Positions 47,690 through 58,951 of a stretch of DNA of 64,000 nucleotides are shown piece after piece (positions within the stretch are counted from its first letter, which is position 1; the number at the start of each line of letters is the position of its first letter). The DNA is taken from the NCBI RefSeq assembly GCF_947179165.1, contig NC_077239.1:2542001-2606000 (forward strand), in the 5' to 3' direction. The DNA comes from Solanum dulcamara. Lineage: Eukaryota; Streptophyta; Magnoliopsida; Solanales; Solanaceae. The position numbers and the translations under genes are program-made. The notes under the pieces are model-generated. The model made no database searches. It was given only the letters and a program-made list of their open reading frames with translations, and was not told the origin of the DNA.

Positions 47690-48120
47690 TTAAATAGTTA
47701 CGTATTTTATCACTAATTAAGAGTTTTTTACCATATATTGAGAAAGATATACTTAGATACATGTATTTTTGCTACCAGATACATTAAAATAGGGAGAGAG
47801 GCAAACGAGATGGGGAGGGAAGCAAGTGAGATATTCATGTATCTCAGATACATGCGAATCATACCAGATACGCACTAGATACCTGAGATACTAGATACAT
47901 AGGAGAGCCACAAGCGATATGGGAGAGAGGCGAGGCCGGCGAGCGAGATTTGTGTATACATCTCAAATACATGTGAATCCACTTGAATACAGTGGATTTA
48001 GAACAAATTACACCTAATTTTGACCTCATGTACACCGAGATACATGTATCTGGACATATCTGCATGAACCAAAATCTGGTAAGATTCATAATATTGCAAA
48101 CTAGAATGTATCTATATAAT
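47690..48120. repeat. AGATACA/TGTATCT-rich repeat
   Basis: Many AGATACA and ATACATGT words, a purine-rich GGGAGAGAGGC core and the end CAATATTATGAATCTTA-type sequence (minus strand) match the relic at 19.22-19.49 kb in inverted orientation. This is a dispersed non-coding repeat family. Confidence 0.5.
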
Positions 48121-48580
48121 TAACTCTTAAACTAATGATATTTCTGTAAGTTTTTCATGAATATAATTCATTTATTAAGCCCATTTTAAATTAATGTTAT
48201 TGCATGAAAAAAATAAAGTAAATTAAGCTTATCTTATTTATGATACCAAATCTTTTTCACATTAAGTACTACAGAAGCCTTCTTTTGGTTGTTAACAAAT
48301 GTAAGGCCGAAAAGTGACCAGTAAACGCAAGTTTTGCAATTTTGACTGTGTGTGAAAAAAATATATAATTAGTACTATAAAACATCATTTCATTTAGCAA
48401 ATTGCGTAATTATGACAACATGTATTACTCAGCATAAGAGTTTTGAAGTTCATATCCATTAATATAGGAAATCAAAACATGCATACATGTCGAGAGTCGA
48501 TACATCAACAGTAAAAATTTATCCACACTTAATTCATGTAAATCTAAAATATTGAGTGCGAATAAATATTTATTCCGACA

Positions 48581-49732
48581 TCAATTCTCGGGCTCAACGC
48601 CATTCTCAGGTACTGAAGCCACTTCAAACTCTGACCTTTTAAAGCAAAAGCATCTATGAAAAATACAAATAGGAATGAAACAATAAGTACAATCTTTTGT
48701 ATGATGACATTTTTGCACTTGTGCCTCTACCACTTTACTAGATGGAATATCTGCAACTGAAAATATTTAAAACAAATTAAATTATCATCTCATATATATA
48801 GCTAAAATTCGTCACTAATTTTATTTAGCGATAAATTAGGATCAGAGAGAGTACAAATTGAAAGGAGGACAAACAATGATGATTAGTATTAGGGATGTAC
48901 AATGCAAATCGATAAACCGTACCAAACCAATAAATCGAACGAAACCGGAAAAAAAACCGACTAGTGGTTTGGTTTGACTTGATTTGGTGTTTGGAAAAAA
49001 AACCCGACCATTATAGGATTGGTTTGGTTTTAACTAAAAAATGTCAAACCGAACTCAAACCGACCCCATTATAGATATACTACTTTTAAATTATGTTATA
49101 CATAAAAATATTTATTAAAATATAATTTATAAATATTTTTTTATAATTTTTTATAAATTTTGTTTTCTTTCTTACATTTAGATTTGGACTTGAGAAGTCC
49201 ATCTAAATAATATACAAAAAAAGCTCATCTTATAAAGTTATATTATAAAGTTAAAACTCCAAACAGTATTCTGCCTCCATCTTATATGTTGATATTTTGT
49301 ACTAGAACTCTTTTTAAGAAGCATTGCACTGTGCTTTTTATTAGATACTATGAAAAATTCGAGAAATCCGAAAAAACCCGAAAACCCGAGAAAAATTGAT
49401 ATTGAAAAACCCAATTTTTATTGGTTTGGTTTGGTTTATAGATTTAACAACCCGACACAAATGGTTTGGTTTGGTTTGTAAAAAATCTAAACCAACCCGG
49501 TCCATGTACACCCCTAATTAGTATATTTAAAAAGAACTTAATTAGTCACAGATAAATTTTATAACGAAATAATAAAGTTTGATGACTAATCTATTTAGCA
49601 ATGAATTATTAAAACTAATTATGTAGCGAAAAATTAGAGATAAAGAGATAATTATAAATAGTGATAATTACCCAGGATGATCAGCAAGAGAGCAACAACA
49701 AATGTTGAAAACTTCATAAGAGCCTTCTCCAT
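48581..49732 (-). CDS. Secreted six-cysteine peptide, copy D
   Basis: Exons 49672-49732 and 48581-48750 encode 76 residues. The signal peptide is MEKALMKFSTFVVALLLIIL. The cysteines are spaced C-x5-C-x2-C-x4-C-x4-C-x-C, as in copy B, and the core CIFHRCFC is shared with it. The tail reads SEFEVASVPENGVEPEN. The 921-bp intron contains a 627-bp hAT-like insertion; without it the intron is about 290 bp, like copy E. The conserved promoter (TATA at 49814-49823, 82 bp before the ATG) is present. Six cysteines and an intact frame suggest a functional gene. Confidence 0.8.
48890..49516. mobile_element. hAT-like non-autonomous element in the copy D intron
   Basis: The ends TAGGGATGTACA and TGTACACCCCTA are inverted repeats. 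A perfect 8-bp duplication ATTAGTAT flanks the element (48882-48889 and 49517-49524), diagnostic of hAT insertion. The interior has GGTTTGGTTTGG-type repeats and no transposase. Confidence 0.85.
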
Positions 49733-50779
49733 TATTTTATTTTATTTTATTTTGTTTTGCACTGCAATTTCTACTAATTATTTATAACTTTTAATTGATT
49801 TTGATTTGGAGCACATTATATAGGGGAAAAGAAAATCCCCAATTGTTATTAATGTAATCTCATGTAATATAATTAATTATGATTGACCAAAAAGAGGATC
49901 ATAACCAATTAATTTTGACATCTTTGGGATATCAATTTGAAATTATAGGATATAATTTTCGCAATAACGTAAATATATTCTCAATTTTTTTTTTAAAATT
50001 AGGACATATAGGCATTTGTAAATATGACTAATTAAGAAATCGAGTATTTAGATATCTTAATTAGGAGTTTCGTGTGAAAGTAAAAAAAATATTTTCTCAA
50101 TATAAAATTAATTAATCTACCAATTATATAATAAAACCACAAATATTCTTTTGTAATTTTTCTAAAAAGTATTTTTTTCATGGTATGGTTTGATTTACTT
50201 TTTTACCTTTTTATGTAAATAAATCTTATTAGGAAAATACTTAATTATGCATTCTGAGGATTAAAGTAAGAACCGCAAAATAAGCATATAAAAATATGAT
50301 CCGTCAAAATTTGACCAGATTAATGATTCGATCATTTATTAGTTCAAATTTGATCAGATTAATGACTCGACCATTTATTAATCCAACTTATTCTAATTCA
50401 TCCAAATTCAATTCACATTTTGGGCTAAGTAGTAGTCAAATATTGATCCATAAAAAATCTTATTAAAATATTTTATTTATTTGATGTACTATATATAGTT
50501 ATAGTAAAGAAGCATTTCATCCGCATTAAGCTTTTAATTACAAATATGACAAGTTTTAAAAGTTAAGGATACACACGTTTTTTAGCTATTTTTTGGATAG
50601 TTAGTGGGCCGATTTTGTTGAACTCATAATTTATTTTGTTTATTATTACTATGACAAAGTACTATACTTTTGATGAAAAATTATGAAAGTCTATCCCACT
50701 TCATATGTTCTATGATAGCATTGCCTTGTAAGTCTGAAAGAAGACAAATGATTGAAGAAAAAAATGTATGCATGGAGTG

Positions 50780-51649
50780 ACAAAAGTCAATTACACACTT
50801 AAATTATCATAGCGACTTATTACACACTTAAACTATTTAAAAGTGTACCCCCTAAAACGTATAACACCATTCTCATAGTATGTGATGTATTACACTCGCT
50901 GCCACGTCAGCGCCATATCGGAAATTATAATTTTTTATATTTTTTCTTTATTAATTAACTTTTCTTTTATTAACTATATTTTATACTAATTAACTCCTAA
51001 TTAATTATTAACCACCCATCCAACCCCCCTCCTCCCCAACCCCAATCGTCTTCTTCACCAAAATCAAATTCACCCTCCTTCGTCTTTTCAGCCATACCCA
51101 AACACTCTCTATTTTTTCTAGTCAAAATATATTAAATGTTCTTGCCTATAAATTTAATTTGCTTGATTCTAAACAATTTAAATGAAAGATAATTTGTATT
51201 CCATATCTAAAGTGGAATAAAAAATAAGTTTGACTTAAAAGTTTTTAGCTAGAATTCTTCTTCTTTTTAATGATTTTTGAAAGAAAAAAAAAATCAAGAT
51301 TCAAAATGGGAAATAAATGGAGGTGGGTGTGAAGAAGAAGAGTGTAGGTAGGTGTGAAGAAGAAAGGACGTGGGGGGGGTGATTTTTTTTTTTTTTTTTT
51401 TTACTTTAATGCGTTTTGAAAGAAAAAAAATCAAGATTCAAAATGGGGATTAAATGGAGGTGGGTGAGAAGAAGAGGGGGTAGGTGATTGTGAAGAAGAA
51501 AGGACGTGGAGGGTGCGGTCATTTTGTTGTTTTTTTATTATTATTTTTTTGCCACGTCAGTTTTAGAGGGGTAATAAATTTACTGTTATGTAGTTTAGGT
51601 GTGTAATAAGTCGCCATGATAATTTAATTGTGTAACTAACTTTTCGGTA
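50780..51649. mobile_element. TIR element with long inverted ends
   Basis: The left end (CAAAAGTCAATTACACAC, then CGACTTATTACACACTTAAA) is the inverted relative of the right end (GTGTGTAATAAGTCGCC and GTGTAACTAACTTTTCG) over about 70 bp. Both ends carry GCCACGTCAG a little further inside. A G-run/T-run and repeated GGAGGTGGGTG blocks fill the interior. It may be Mutator-like or a MITE; the target duplication was not resolved. Confidence 0.65.
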
Positions 51650-52525
51650 CAACTTCAGGAGGAAATTTATGTCTTTCCTCATTATTATATTATGGTGTAA
51701 AACTATTATGGGTTCTCATAGTGATTGTTCAAAAGGTGAAGATAATTTTTGTCATCAATATAGTATCAAATGCCATTGGATACACAATTATCTTGCGATC
51801 TAGATTGATAAGTTTTATAAATTCACCATCAATATAAAGCGGTGGTGCACTTGATCTTTCAAAGTGATATTAAGGCATATCATATAAATATGATAAATTT
51901 CAAGATATGACAATAAACTTCTAATAAAAATTTATGAAGCACATACACCTGATTATAGTTCATTCCTTCGAGAGAAAGAGACTTGTGATAAGCATTACGA
52001 ATGCTAGGCCATTTTTGAAAATGAATGTGTCAATATATAATAAAAATTATGAACAAGAATATGACCATGTATGGTTAGATGAATACCATAATTCATTTTT
52101 GTGGGAGGTTAATTGAGAGAAATAAAAAATTAGCTTGATATGAATGCTTCTTGATTAAGTACTTGTAGTACATCACAAATATTTTGATATATCTTATCAT
52201 GCATTATCAAAGAGTAAAAGCAAAAAGTAAATCTTGTCTATAATATTCTTTTTATCATGTCCGCAATTATATAATTTTTTCCTTGAAGAAGATATTCACC
52301 ATAAAGATGGTGTTATAAAATATGTTGAAGTACGCAAATTTAATTGAGAGCTCTGAAAATGCTAATGTATTACTAATCGAAGAAATGAATTTGTTCATAA
52401 TATTAGTGTTGTAGTAAGTCTCAACAGAAATTTATTAAGTTTCAAAGGCATGCTACTGGATTAGATCCCACAATTTTAAAAAAATAGACACAAAAAAAGT
52501 GAATATGGGCCTGTTCACCTAATTA
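51650..52525. other. No recognised gene
   Basis: A 60-codon frame at 51934-52116 and scattered short frames do not match any family I recognise. They may be the remains of a mobile-element gene. The rest is AT-rich. Confidence 0.3.
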
Positions 52526-52783
52526 CTTCCTCCGTACATTTTTACTTGTCGAGTATATTAAAAATAATTGTCCAACTTTACTTGTTCAGACCAGTTTGAA
52601 ATATCAAAAGATAATTTACCTCTTTCTATCTATTTTACCCTTGTTATTAAATGTTATTCATTTTTCAAATTTGGATGACTTATAATTAATTAATAGGGAC
52701 TGAAATAATAAATTACCTCTCTATTTATTGTTTCTTAAAGGTGTGTCAAGTCAAATATTAACAAATAAAAATAGACGAGGGAG
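52526..52783. mobile_element. Stowaway-like MITE
   Basis: Termini CTTCCTCCGTACATTTTTAC and AAAATAGACGAGGGAG are inverted, and TA lies on both sides (52524-52525 and 52784-52785), as expected for Tc1/mariner-derived Stowaway elements. The element is 258 bp long. Confidence 0.8.
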
Positions 52784-53106
52784 TACATGATTTTAATAGA
52801 TGTATTTATTATATGTTCGCTTGTGCTTTGATATCAACTTACACTTTAATCCTTTGCAAAATTATTTGCTTGAATTATTAAATTAATATAATTTGTACTC
52901 AAACAAAGATTAAATAATAACTAAATAAATGCATATTTTAAGTAAAAATAGATTACTCTAATATAAGAATTTTGAAGTCCACATGTATTTCAGATATCGA
53001 AACATCATATATGACGAACGTCAATACATCAATAATAAAATTTATTCACGCTTAATTTATGTAAACATAAAATATCAAATGCGAATAATTTTTTATCACA
53101 ACATTA

Positions 53107-53617
53107 TCAATTCTTGGGTGTTGAAGCAACTTCAAACTTTGAATTGGCAAAACAAACACACCTATTAAAAATACAAAAACTATAAAAACCTTTCAACCCA
53201 CAAAATAAAGAACAATCCTGATTCTTCTCACAATTGAGCCCTTCCCACCTGCTGGATGAAAAATCTGCACCTAAAATATATAAACAAATCAAATCATCAT
53301 ACAGCAAAAATTTGTCACATTTTATGTAGCGATGAATAATCAAAAAATTATATAAAACATTCAATTATTTAACGATAAATTATGACAAGAGAGAATAAAA
53401 GAGAGGGAACAAAACAATGATGATTAGTAACAGGGCAAATTATAAAAAATGAATTGAAATTAATGATAGACAAAACTTATAATTAAACAATAAATTTTAT
53501 AACTAATCTATTTAATATTGAATTATTAAATTCTATAAACTATGAGGGATAATTACCCATGATGATTAGCAACAGAACAACAACAAATGTTGAATTCTTC
53601 ATAAGAGCCTTCCCCAT
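53107..53617 (-). CDS. Secreted six-cysteine peptide, copy E
   Basis: Exons 53557-53617 and 53107-53264, separated by a 292-bp intron, encode 72 residues. The signal peptide is MGKALMKNSTFVVVLLLIIM. The mature part has C-x5-C-x3-C-x8-C-x4-C-x-C (CSLFC, CVC) and ends SKFEVASTPKN. This intron is the shortest of those without an obvious insertion apart from copy G. The promoter box and TATA (53685-53694) are conserved. It is closest to the damaged copy C and to copy F. Confidence 0.82.
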
Positions 53618-53684
53618 ATTTTTATTTTATTTTGCTATGCAATTTCTTCTAATTGATTTTGATTTGGAGCAAGGTATTATACAA

Positions 53685-53735
53685 CATTATATAGGGGTAA
53701 AAGAAAATCTCACTTATAATTAATGTAATCTCATG
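53685..53735 (-). promoter_or_regulatory. Shared promoter block of the peptide family (copy E example)
   Basis: Read on the minus strand, the block is ATGAGATTACATTAAT, then AAGTGAGATTTTC, TTTTACCCC and the TATA box CTATATAATG, followed by TTGTATAATACC. Near-identical blocks precede copies B (33798-33850), D (49814-49864), F (58357-58410) and G (63056-63105), and survive in the relic at 61.68 kb. Conservation well above that of surrounding DNA suggests a shared expression programme; the factor is unknown. Confidence 0.6.
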
Positions 53736-53759
53736 TAGGGGTGTTAAAGGATATATTAA

Positions 53760-54548
53760 TAAATGACTTGTCAGTTGTCAATAATTATTTGGACTAAAAG
53801 TGGATCAAAACCAATCAATTTTAACATCTTTAGGATATTTAAAATTATAGGATATAATTTTCTCAATAAAGTACATAGTTTCCCTTAAAGTTTATAACAA
53901 TTAGGACATATAAAAGTTTGTCAAATATGACTAAATAAGAAATCGATTACCTAGCTATCTTAATTAGGAGTTTCACGTGAAAGAAAAAAAATATTTTCTC
54001 AGTATAAAATTAATTAATCTACCAATAATATAATAAAATCACAAATATTCTTTTGTAATTTTTCTAACCGTAATTATTCTTGGTGTGGTTTGATTTACTT
54101 CTTTTACCTTTTTATGTAATAAAACTTATTAGGAAAATATTTAATAATACAGAGGTTTAGAGTAAAAACTGCAAAATAAACATATGAAAATATGATTTGT
54201 CTAAATTTGACCAGATTAATGGCTCAACCATTTATTAGTTCAAATTTGATCAAATTAATAACTCGACCATTTATTAATTCAATTTGTTCTAATCCATTCA
54301 AATTTAATCCACTTTTTGGGATAATATATAGTCAAAATTGATCCATAATTTTTTTTATCAAAATATTTTATTTATTTGATATACTATATGTAGTTATAGT
54401 AAAGAAGTATTCAATCCATAATAAGTTTTTAGTTACAAAGATAACAACTTTTTTAAACTAAGACTATATGGTTCATTAATTATTACTACAATAAGGTTGT
54501 ATTAATTGCTACTAAAAATAGATAAAATGACAAAAGAAAAGGGAAATA
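53760..54548. repeat. Upstream flank shared with copy D
   Basis: This stretch is recognisably related to 49870-50510 (for example GGATATAATTTTC, and TAGGAGTTTC followed by GTGAAAG) and in part to 61130-61500. The duplicated unit of the peptide array therefore includes several hundred bases of upstream DNA. There are no genes in it. Confidence 0.6.
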
Positions 54549-54833
54549 TGTAATGACCCGTTAGGTAATTTTGAGAACGAGTCCTCCTCCTTTTATAGAA
54601 GACCATTTTCGTAAATTTAAGTTGAAAATATTGGACCTTTCTGTAACTTTGGTTAATTAGTTGAGGGATAATTTTAGAGAATTAATTTAACTGATGGGCT
54701 AAAGTGTTAATTTATTTAATATCTTATACCACTTTTCTTATATTTATTAAAATATGTTAGTAGGGTTTGTAAATCTTAATACATAATTAGTTTAGAAAAA
54801 GAAAAAAATAATAAAAGAAAAAAAAAGAAAAAG

Positions 54834-54876
<43 letters not shown>

Positions 54877-56867
54877 GAGAAAGAAGAGAACAACGACGAT
54901 GAACGCAGAATGCAGAAACTGAGAAAAAAATACGGAGGAAGAAAGAAAAGAAAGGGGAAAAGAAAAATAAAGGAGAAGAGAAAAATAAGGATTTTCATTC
55001 CAAAGCGTCAATGTAATTACTCTCATCATTTCCATTAAATTTTTATGCGAGTATGAACATATTTTTAGGGTATATTGGTGGAGAAATAACGCTGAAATAA
55101 GAAAATATGACTCTAGGATTCTTCACATAAAATCTTGATTTGTGAGTCGAATAACGATCCGTTTTAGCTGAAATTTGACATGTGAGTTTATTTTATCATG
55201 AGTAAACATAATTGGAAAGAAAAATTCAGATTTGACTTCAATGACTCGGGATGACTTTTTGATCCAATTTTTGATCCGAAAATAAATATAACAATATGTG
55301 TGTCATTGAATTCGTATTCTTATGAAGATTATGTATTTGAACATATTTTAATCATTAGGAAGCGTTATAAAAGACTCAAATTTTAAAGTGATTATTCAAT
55401 TTAATTGAGGTTTAACCCTAGTTTTGAAATTCAGAAAATATGGGAGTTGACATGTTAAGTGACATCAAGATTAGGAACGTGTTTATAGATTTGCTTAAAT
55501 TTTTTGGTCCAGGCTAGACATATGGTAATAAGGGTGTTGTGAGTTTCAAAATCTTATTGTGATTATTTATTTGATTAAATTACGTTGATTTTGAGGCCCA
55601 ACAAAAAGGGAAGGCTCAAGTCCCAAAGTGATTGCTTGATTAATTAAGGTAAGTGAATTTTTAAACATCAGTTTAAGCTTGTAGATGCTTGTATTTCCGT
55701 GTTATGTGTATTGGAGTAATGAGAATTAGACTGGGTTATTGACTGTATGATTGGCCTTAAAAATAGAGATGAGGGGTATAAAATGGTGATCTAATGACAT
55801 GTATTGATGGAATTGATATGTTGTGATTATGGATTTATTTTGGACATGTGAAATGACTAAGTTGATGTGAGATAGGAAAAATTATTGTTGTTATCATGTT
55901 ATTATCGTGAATTATATGAACATGAATTGATTGCATTGGTTCTGACATATTGTGTTGAGACTGAAAATGATATGAAATAAAAGGGGTTGGGCCACACGCT
56001 CCGTGACAGGTATTATGAAACAAAAGGGTCGGGCCACACGCTCCATGTATTATGAAATAAAGGGGTCGGGCCACACGCTCTGTGGCAGGATACATATATT
56101 GAGGGGACGGATCACACGCTCCATGACAGGTTACATGGACAAAAATGTCCCCCATGGATTCCGGATAGTAATTCAGCGGATTTGTACCGATAGGACAGAT
56201 ATGCATCATCTCATTGCATTGCATCGCATTTTATTGATATTTGTGAATTCATGTTTACCCCTTTATTGATCTGTATATGCTGAACTTGACTTGATATGAT
56301 TCATTGATGAGTATTCGTGGACTATATTACTGTTATTATTGTACAAGTGTAGAGTTGGACTGATTTTATGCAGGTTGTAGTTAAGGAGGTTCGGTTGGGA
56401 GGACAAGAGTACTTGTATCTATTGAGCTTTACTTAGTTTTAGTTGTCCACTTGCTGAGTACTGTGTTGTTTGGTACTTACCTCTTGCTTCTACACTTGCG
56501 TAGGTTGTGAGTCCGGGCCTGATTGATCTCTTAGTGTTCTCTACCACGACTGAGGCTATCATTTCGAGTGCTGAGGTAGCTGTTACATCCATCTAGCGGA
56601 CACATCTTACTCTTTTATTATGTTTTAGTCCTATTCTAGAGACAAAGACATTGTGACTGTATTTTCTTTCGTACTTCGATAAAATATTAGTGGCTTGTAT
56701 ACGTGACAACCAGTCTTGGGGAAATTTGAGATTATTTATTTGTCTTTGAATAAGTTAAACCTCGCTTTATCTCAATTACTTCCGCATTCACTTTCCGTTG
56801 AGTTTTAGGCTGAGTTATCTTGGTGGATTTAGATGAGTGTCATCACACCCGTGTGTGGATCGTGACA
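54549..56867 (+). mobile_element. Solo LTR e, flanked by AAATA
   Basis: It runs from TGTAATGACCCG to GATCGTGACA, 2319 bp, between perfect AAATA duplications (54544-54548 and 56868-56872). It includes a TA microsatellite (about 54838-54873) and an array of GGCCACACGCTCCGTG units at about 55982-56130. It is in opposite orientation to solo LTR d, to which it is clearly related over its length. Confidence 0.9.
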
Positions 56868-57140
56868 AAATAATAATAGTAATACTAGTAGTAGTAGTAG
56901 TTGTAGTAGTAGTACTAGTGTTGCTGGTGGTGGTGGTAATAATAGTAGTAGTAATAGTAGTAGTAATAATAATAGTAATAGTAATAGTAGTAGTAGTAGT
57001 AGTAGTAGTAGTAATAGTAGTAATAGTAGTAATAGTAATAATAATAATAATAGTAATAATAGTAATAGCAGCAACAACAACACTAGTAGTAGTAGTAATA
57101 ATAATAACAGCGGTGGCGGCGATGGCCGCAACAGTAATAG
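56868..57140. repeat. TAG/TAA trinucleotide tract
   Basis: About 270 bp of imperfect TAG, TAA and related triplets starts immediately at the LTR e target duplication. The long valine/isoleucine and leucine frames on the two strands are artefacts of the repeat. Confidence 0.9.
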
Positions 57141-57728
57141 TGTTAAAATTATATTAAAATTGCATTATAAATATTCAGTAAAAAAATGTTATTACTATAA
57201 ATGATAAATATTTTCTTAAAATAGTATATTTACGTAAATTTCTCTTTAAGAATAGACTATGGAAGATAAATATGTAGTTTTCCCTATATTCTTTTTTATG
57301 TACAAACGCCTACTAAATCTTAAACCTTAAATTGTCACAATTGAGGAAAATATATTTATTATTTTTTTTACATTTGTCTTATGTTTACGTGAGGTTTGGT
57401 TGGCAGCAATTGTTTTTCTATTCCTTTTTTACCATTCTATTTTGTATTTTTGTAATTTTTGCAAGGTTGTTTTCTTAAATTATTAAATTAATATAATTTA
57501 TATTCGAACAAAGATATAAATAATAAAACGCGAGACAATAATTAAATATATGCATTTTAAGCAAAATATAAATTACTCTAACATAAGAGTTTTAAAGTTC
57601 ACATTTATTGAGGAAATCAAAATATACATATATGACGGAAGTCAATACATCATTAGTAAAAATTTATCCACGCTTAATTCATGTAAACAGAAAATATCAA
57701 ATGCAAATAAATTTTTATCGCGACATTA

Positions 57729-58289
57729 TCAATTATTAGGTACTAAAGCCACTTCAAATTTTGACCTGGCATAGCAAAAACATTTATTAAAAAGACAAGA
57801 GCCATAGAAACCTTGAAACTCACAATATAAAAAACAATCTTGATGCTCCAGACAATAAAACCCTTCCACCTTGGTGGATGAAAAATCTGCAACTAAAATA
57901 TTTAAACAAATTAAATTATCATATAGAAAAAATTTGTCACTAATTTTATTTAGTAATGAATAATTAAAAAATTATATTAAGCAACCAATTATTTAACTAT
58001 AAATTATGACCAAAGAGAGTAAGAAAAAGGGGACAAAACAATGATGATTAGCAACAGGCAAATTATCAAAAAAAGAATTGAAATTAATGATAGGTAAATT
58101 TTATAATAAAAAACAATAAAATTCTATCACTAATTTATTTAGTGATGAATTATTAAAAAATTCTATTAAATAACAAATTATTCAGTAATAAATTAGGAAG
58201 AGATGATAATAAAGAGGGAGAAAATTACCCATGATGATTAACAACACAGTAACAACAAATGTTGAAAACTTGATAAGAGCCTTCCCCAT
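57729..58289 (-). CDS. Secreted six-cysteine peptide, copy F
   Basis: Exons 58229-58289 and 57729-57886 encode 72 residues. The signal peptide is MGKALIKFSTFVVTVLLIIM. The mature part has C-x5-C-x3-C-x8-C-x4-C-x-C (CFLYC, CFC) and the tail SKFEVALVPNN. The 342-bp intron has standard GT-AG ends. The promoter block and TATA (58357-58367) are conserved. It is closest to copies C and E. The frame is intact, so it is probably functional. Confidence 0.8.
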
Positions 58290-58788
58290 ATTTTTATTTT
58301 ATTTTGCTATGCAATTTCTACTAATTGATTTTGATTTGAAGCAAAGTATTATACAACATTATATAAGGCTAAAATCAAATTCCACTTGTGATTAATGTAA
58401 TCTCATATAGGGGGTATTAAATGGTGAGTTAATAAATAATATGTAGAAAGTTATTTGGATTAAAATGAGTTAGATTAAAATGGACTAAAAGATGGATCAC
58501 AATCAAATCCAACCTATTTTTTAATTACATTTTTTATTTGTTTTTTTTAATAATATTTTAAGTACTTAATAAGTATTTTATCTTTTCATGGTTGTGTGTG
58601 AGAACCACAGTGTAGATCCCCCTCCCCACTCTATGAAGTGTGTAGCTTATGTTGATGCGAGTATCAACGACTGATTTTATCGTTAGAATTTGTGATCTAT
58701 AGATACCAAAATAACTTAATTATTGCTTCAATGAAAAATAAAAAAATAAAATAGAATATGAAGGGTTAATAACAATTGAGAAATAAAC

Positions 58789-58850
58789 CCATGGTGATCA
58801 TTAACAAAAGCAACAAAGAAATTGGCAGACTTCATCACAATTTTGGCCTT
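58789..58850 (-). pseudogene. Orphan signal-peptide exon of the A type
   Basis: The sequence reads like exon 1 of copies A and A' (KSA, then FFVAF) with the first ATG changed to AAG, a three-base insertion (AAT) and an extra T that shifts the frame before the splice site. No exon 2 of the A type lies downstream before copy F. The A-type TATA region (TATATATAGTGGT) survives, but a solo LTR begins about 100 bp upstream. Confidence 0.75.
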
Positions 58851-58951
58851 TTTTTTCTTTCTAACTCTTGCACTTTCTTTAAAAAAGAAATATTGTGAAC
58901 TTTGGGATTGTTTGGAGAAATATTATATATAGTGGTATAAAGTATAGTAGT

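Noticed and set aside
54787..55035. Phe/Leu-rich minus-strand frames resembling membrane proteins
   Set aside because: They come from pyrimidine-rich LTR sequence and a TA microsatellite, and recur at 42.5-42.8 kb in the related LTR.
56829..57157. Long leucine-rich and valine/isoleucine-rich frames on both strands
   Set aside because: They are translations of the TAG/TAA trinucleotide tract; both strands are open only because the repeat lacks stops in those frames.
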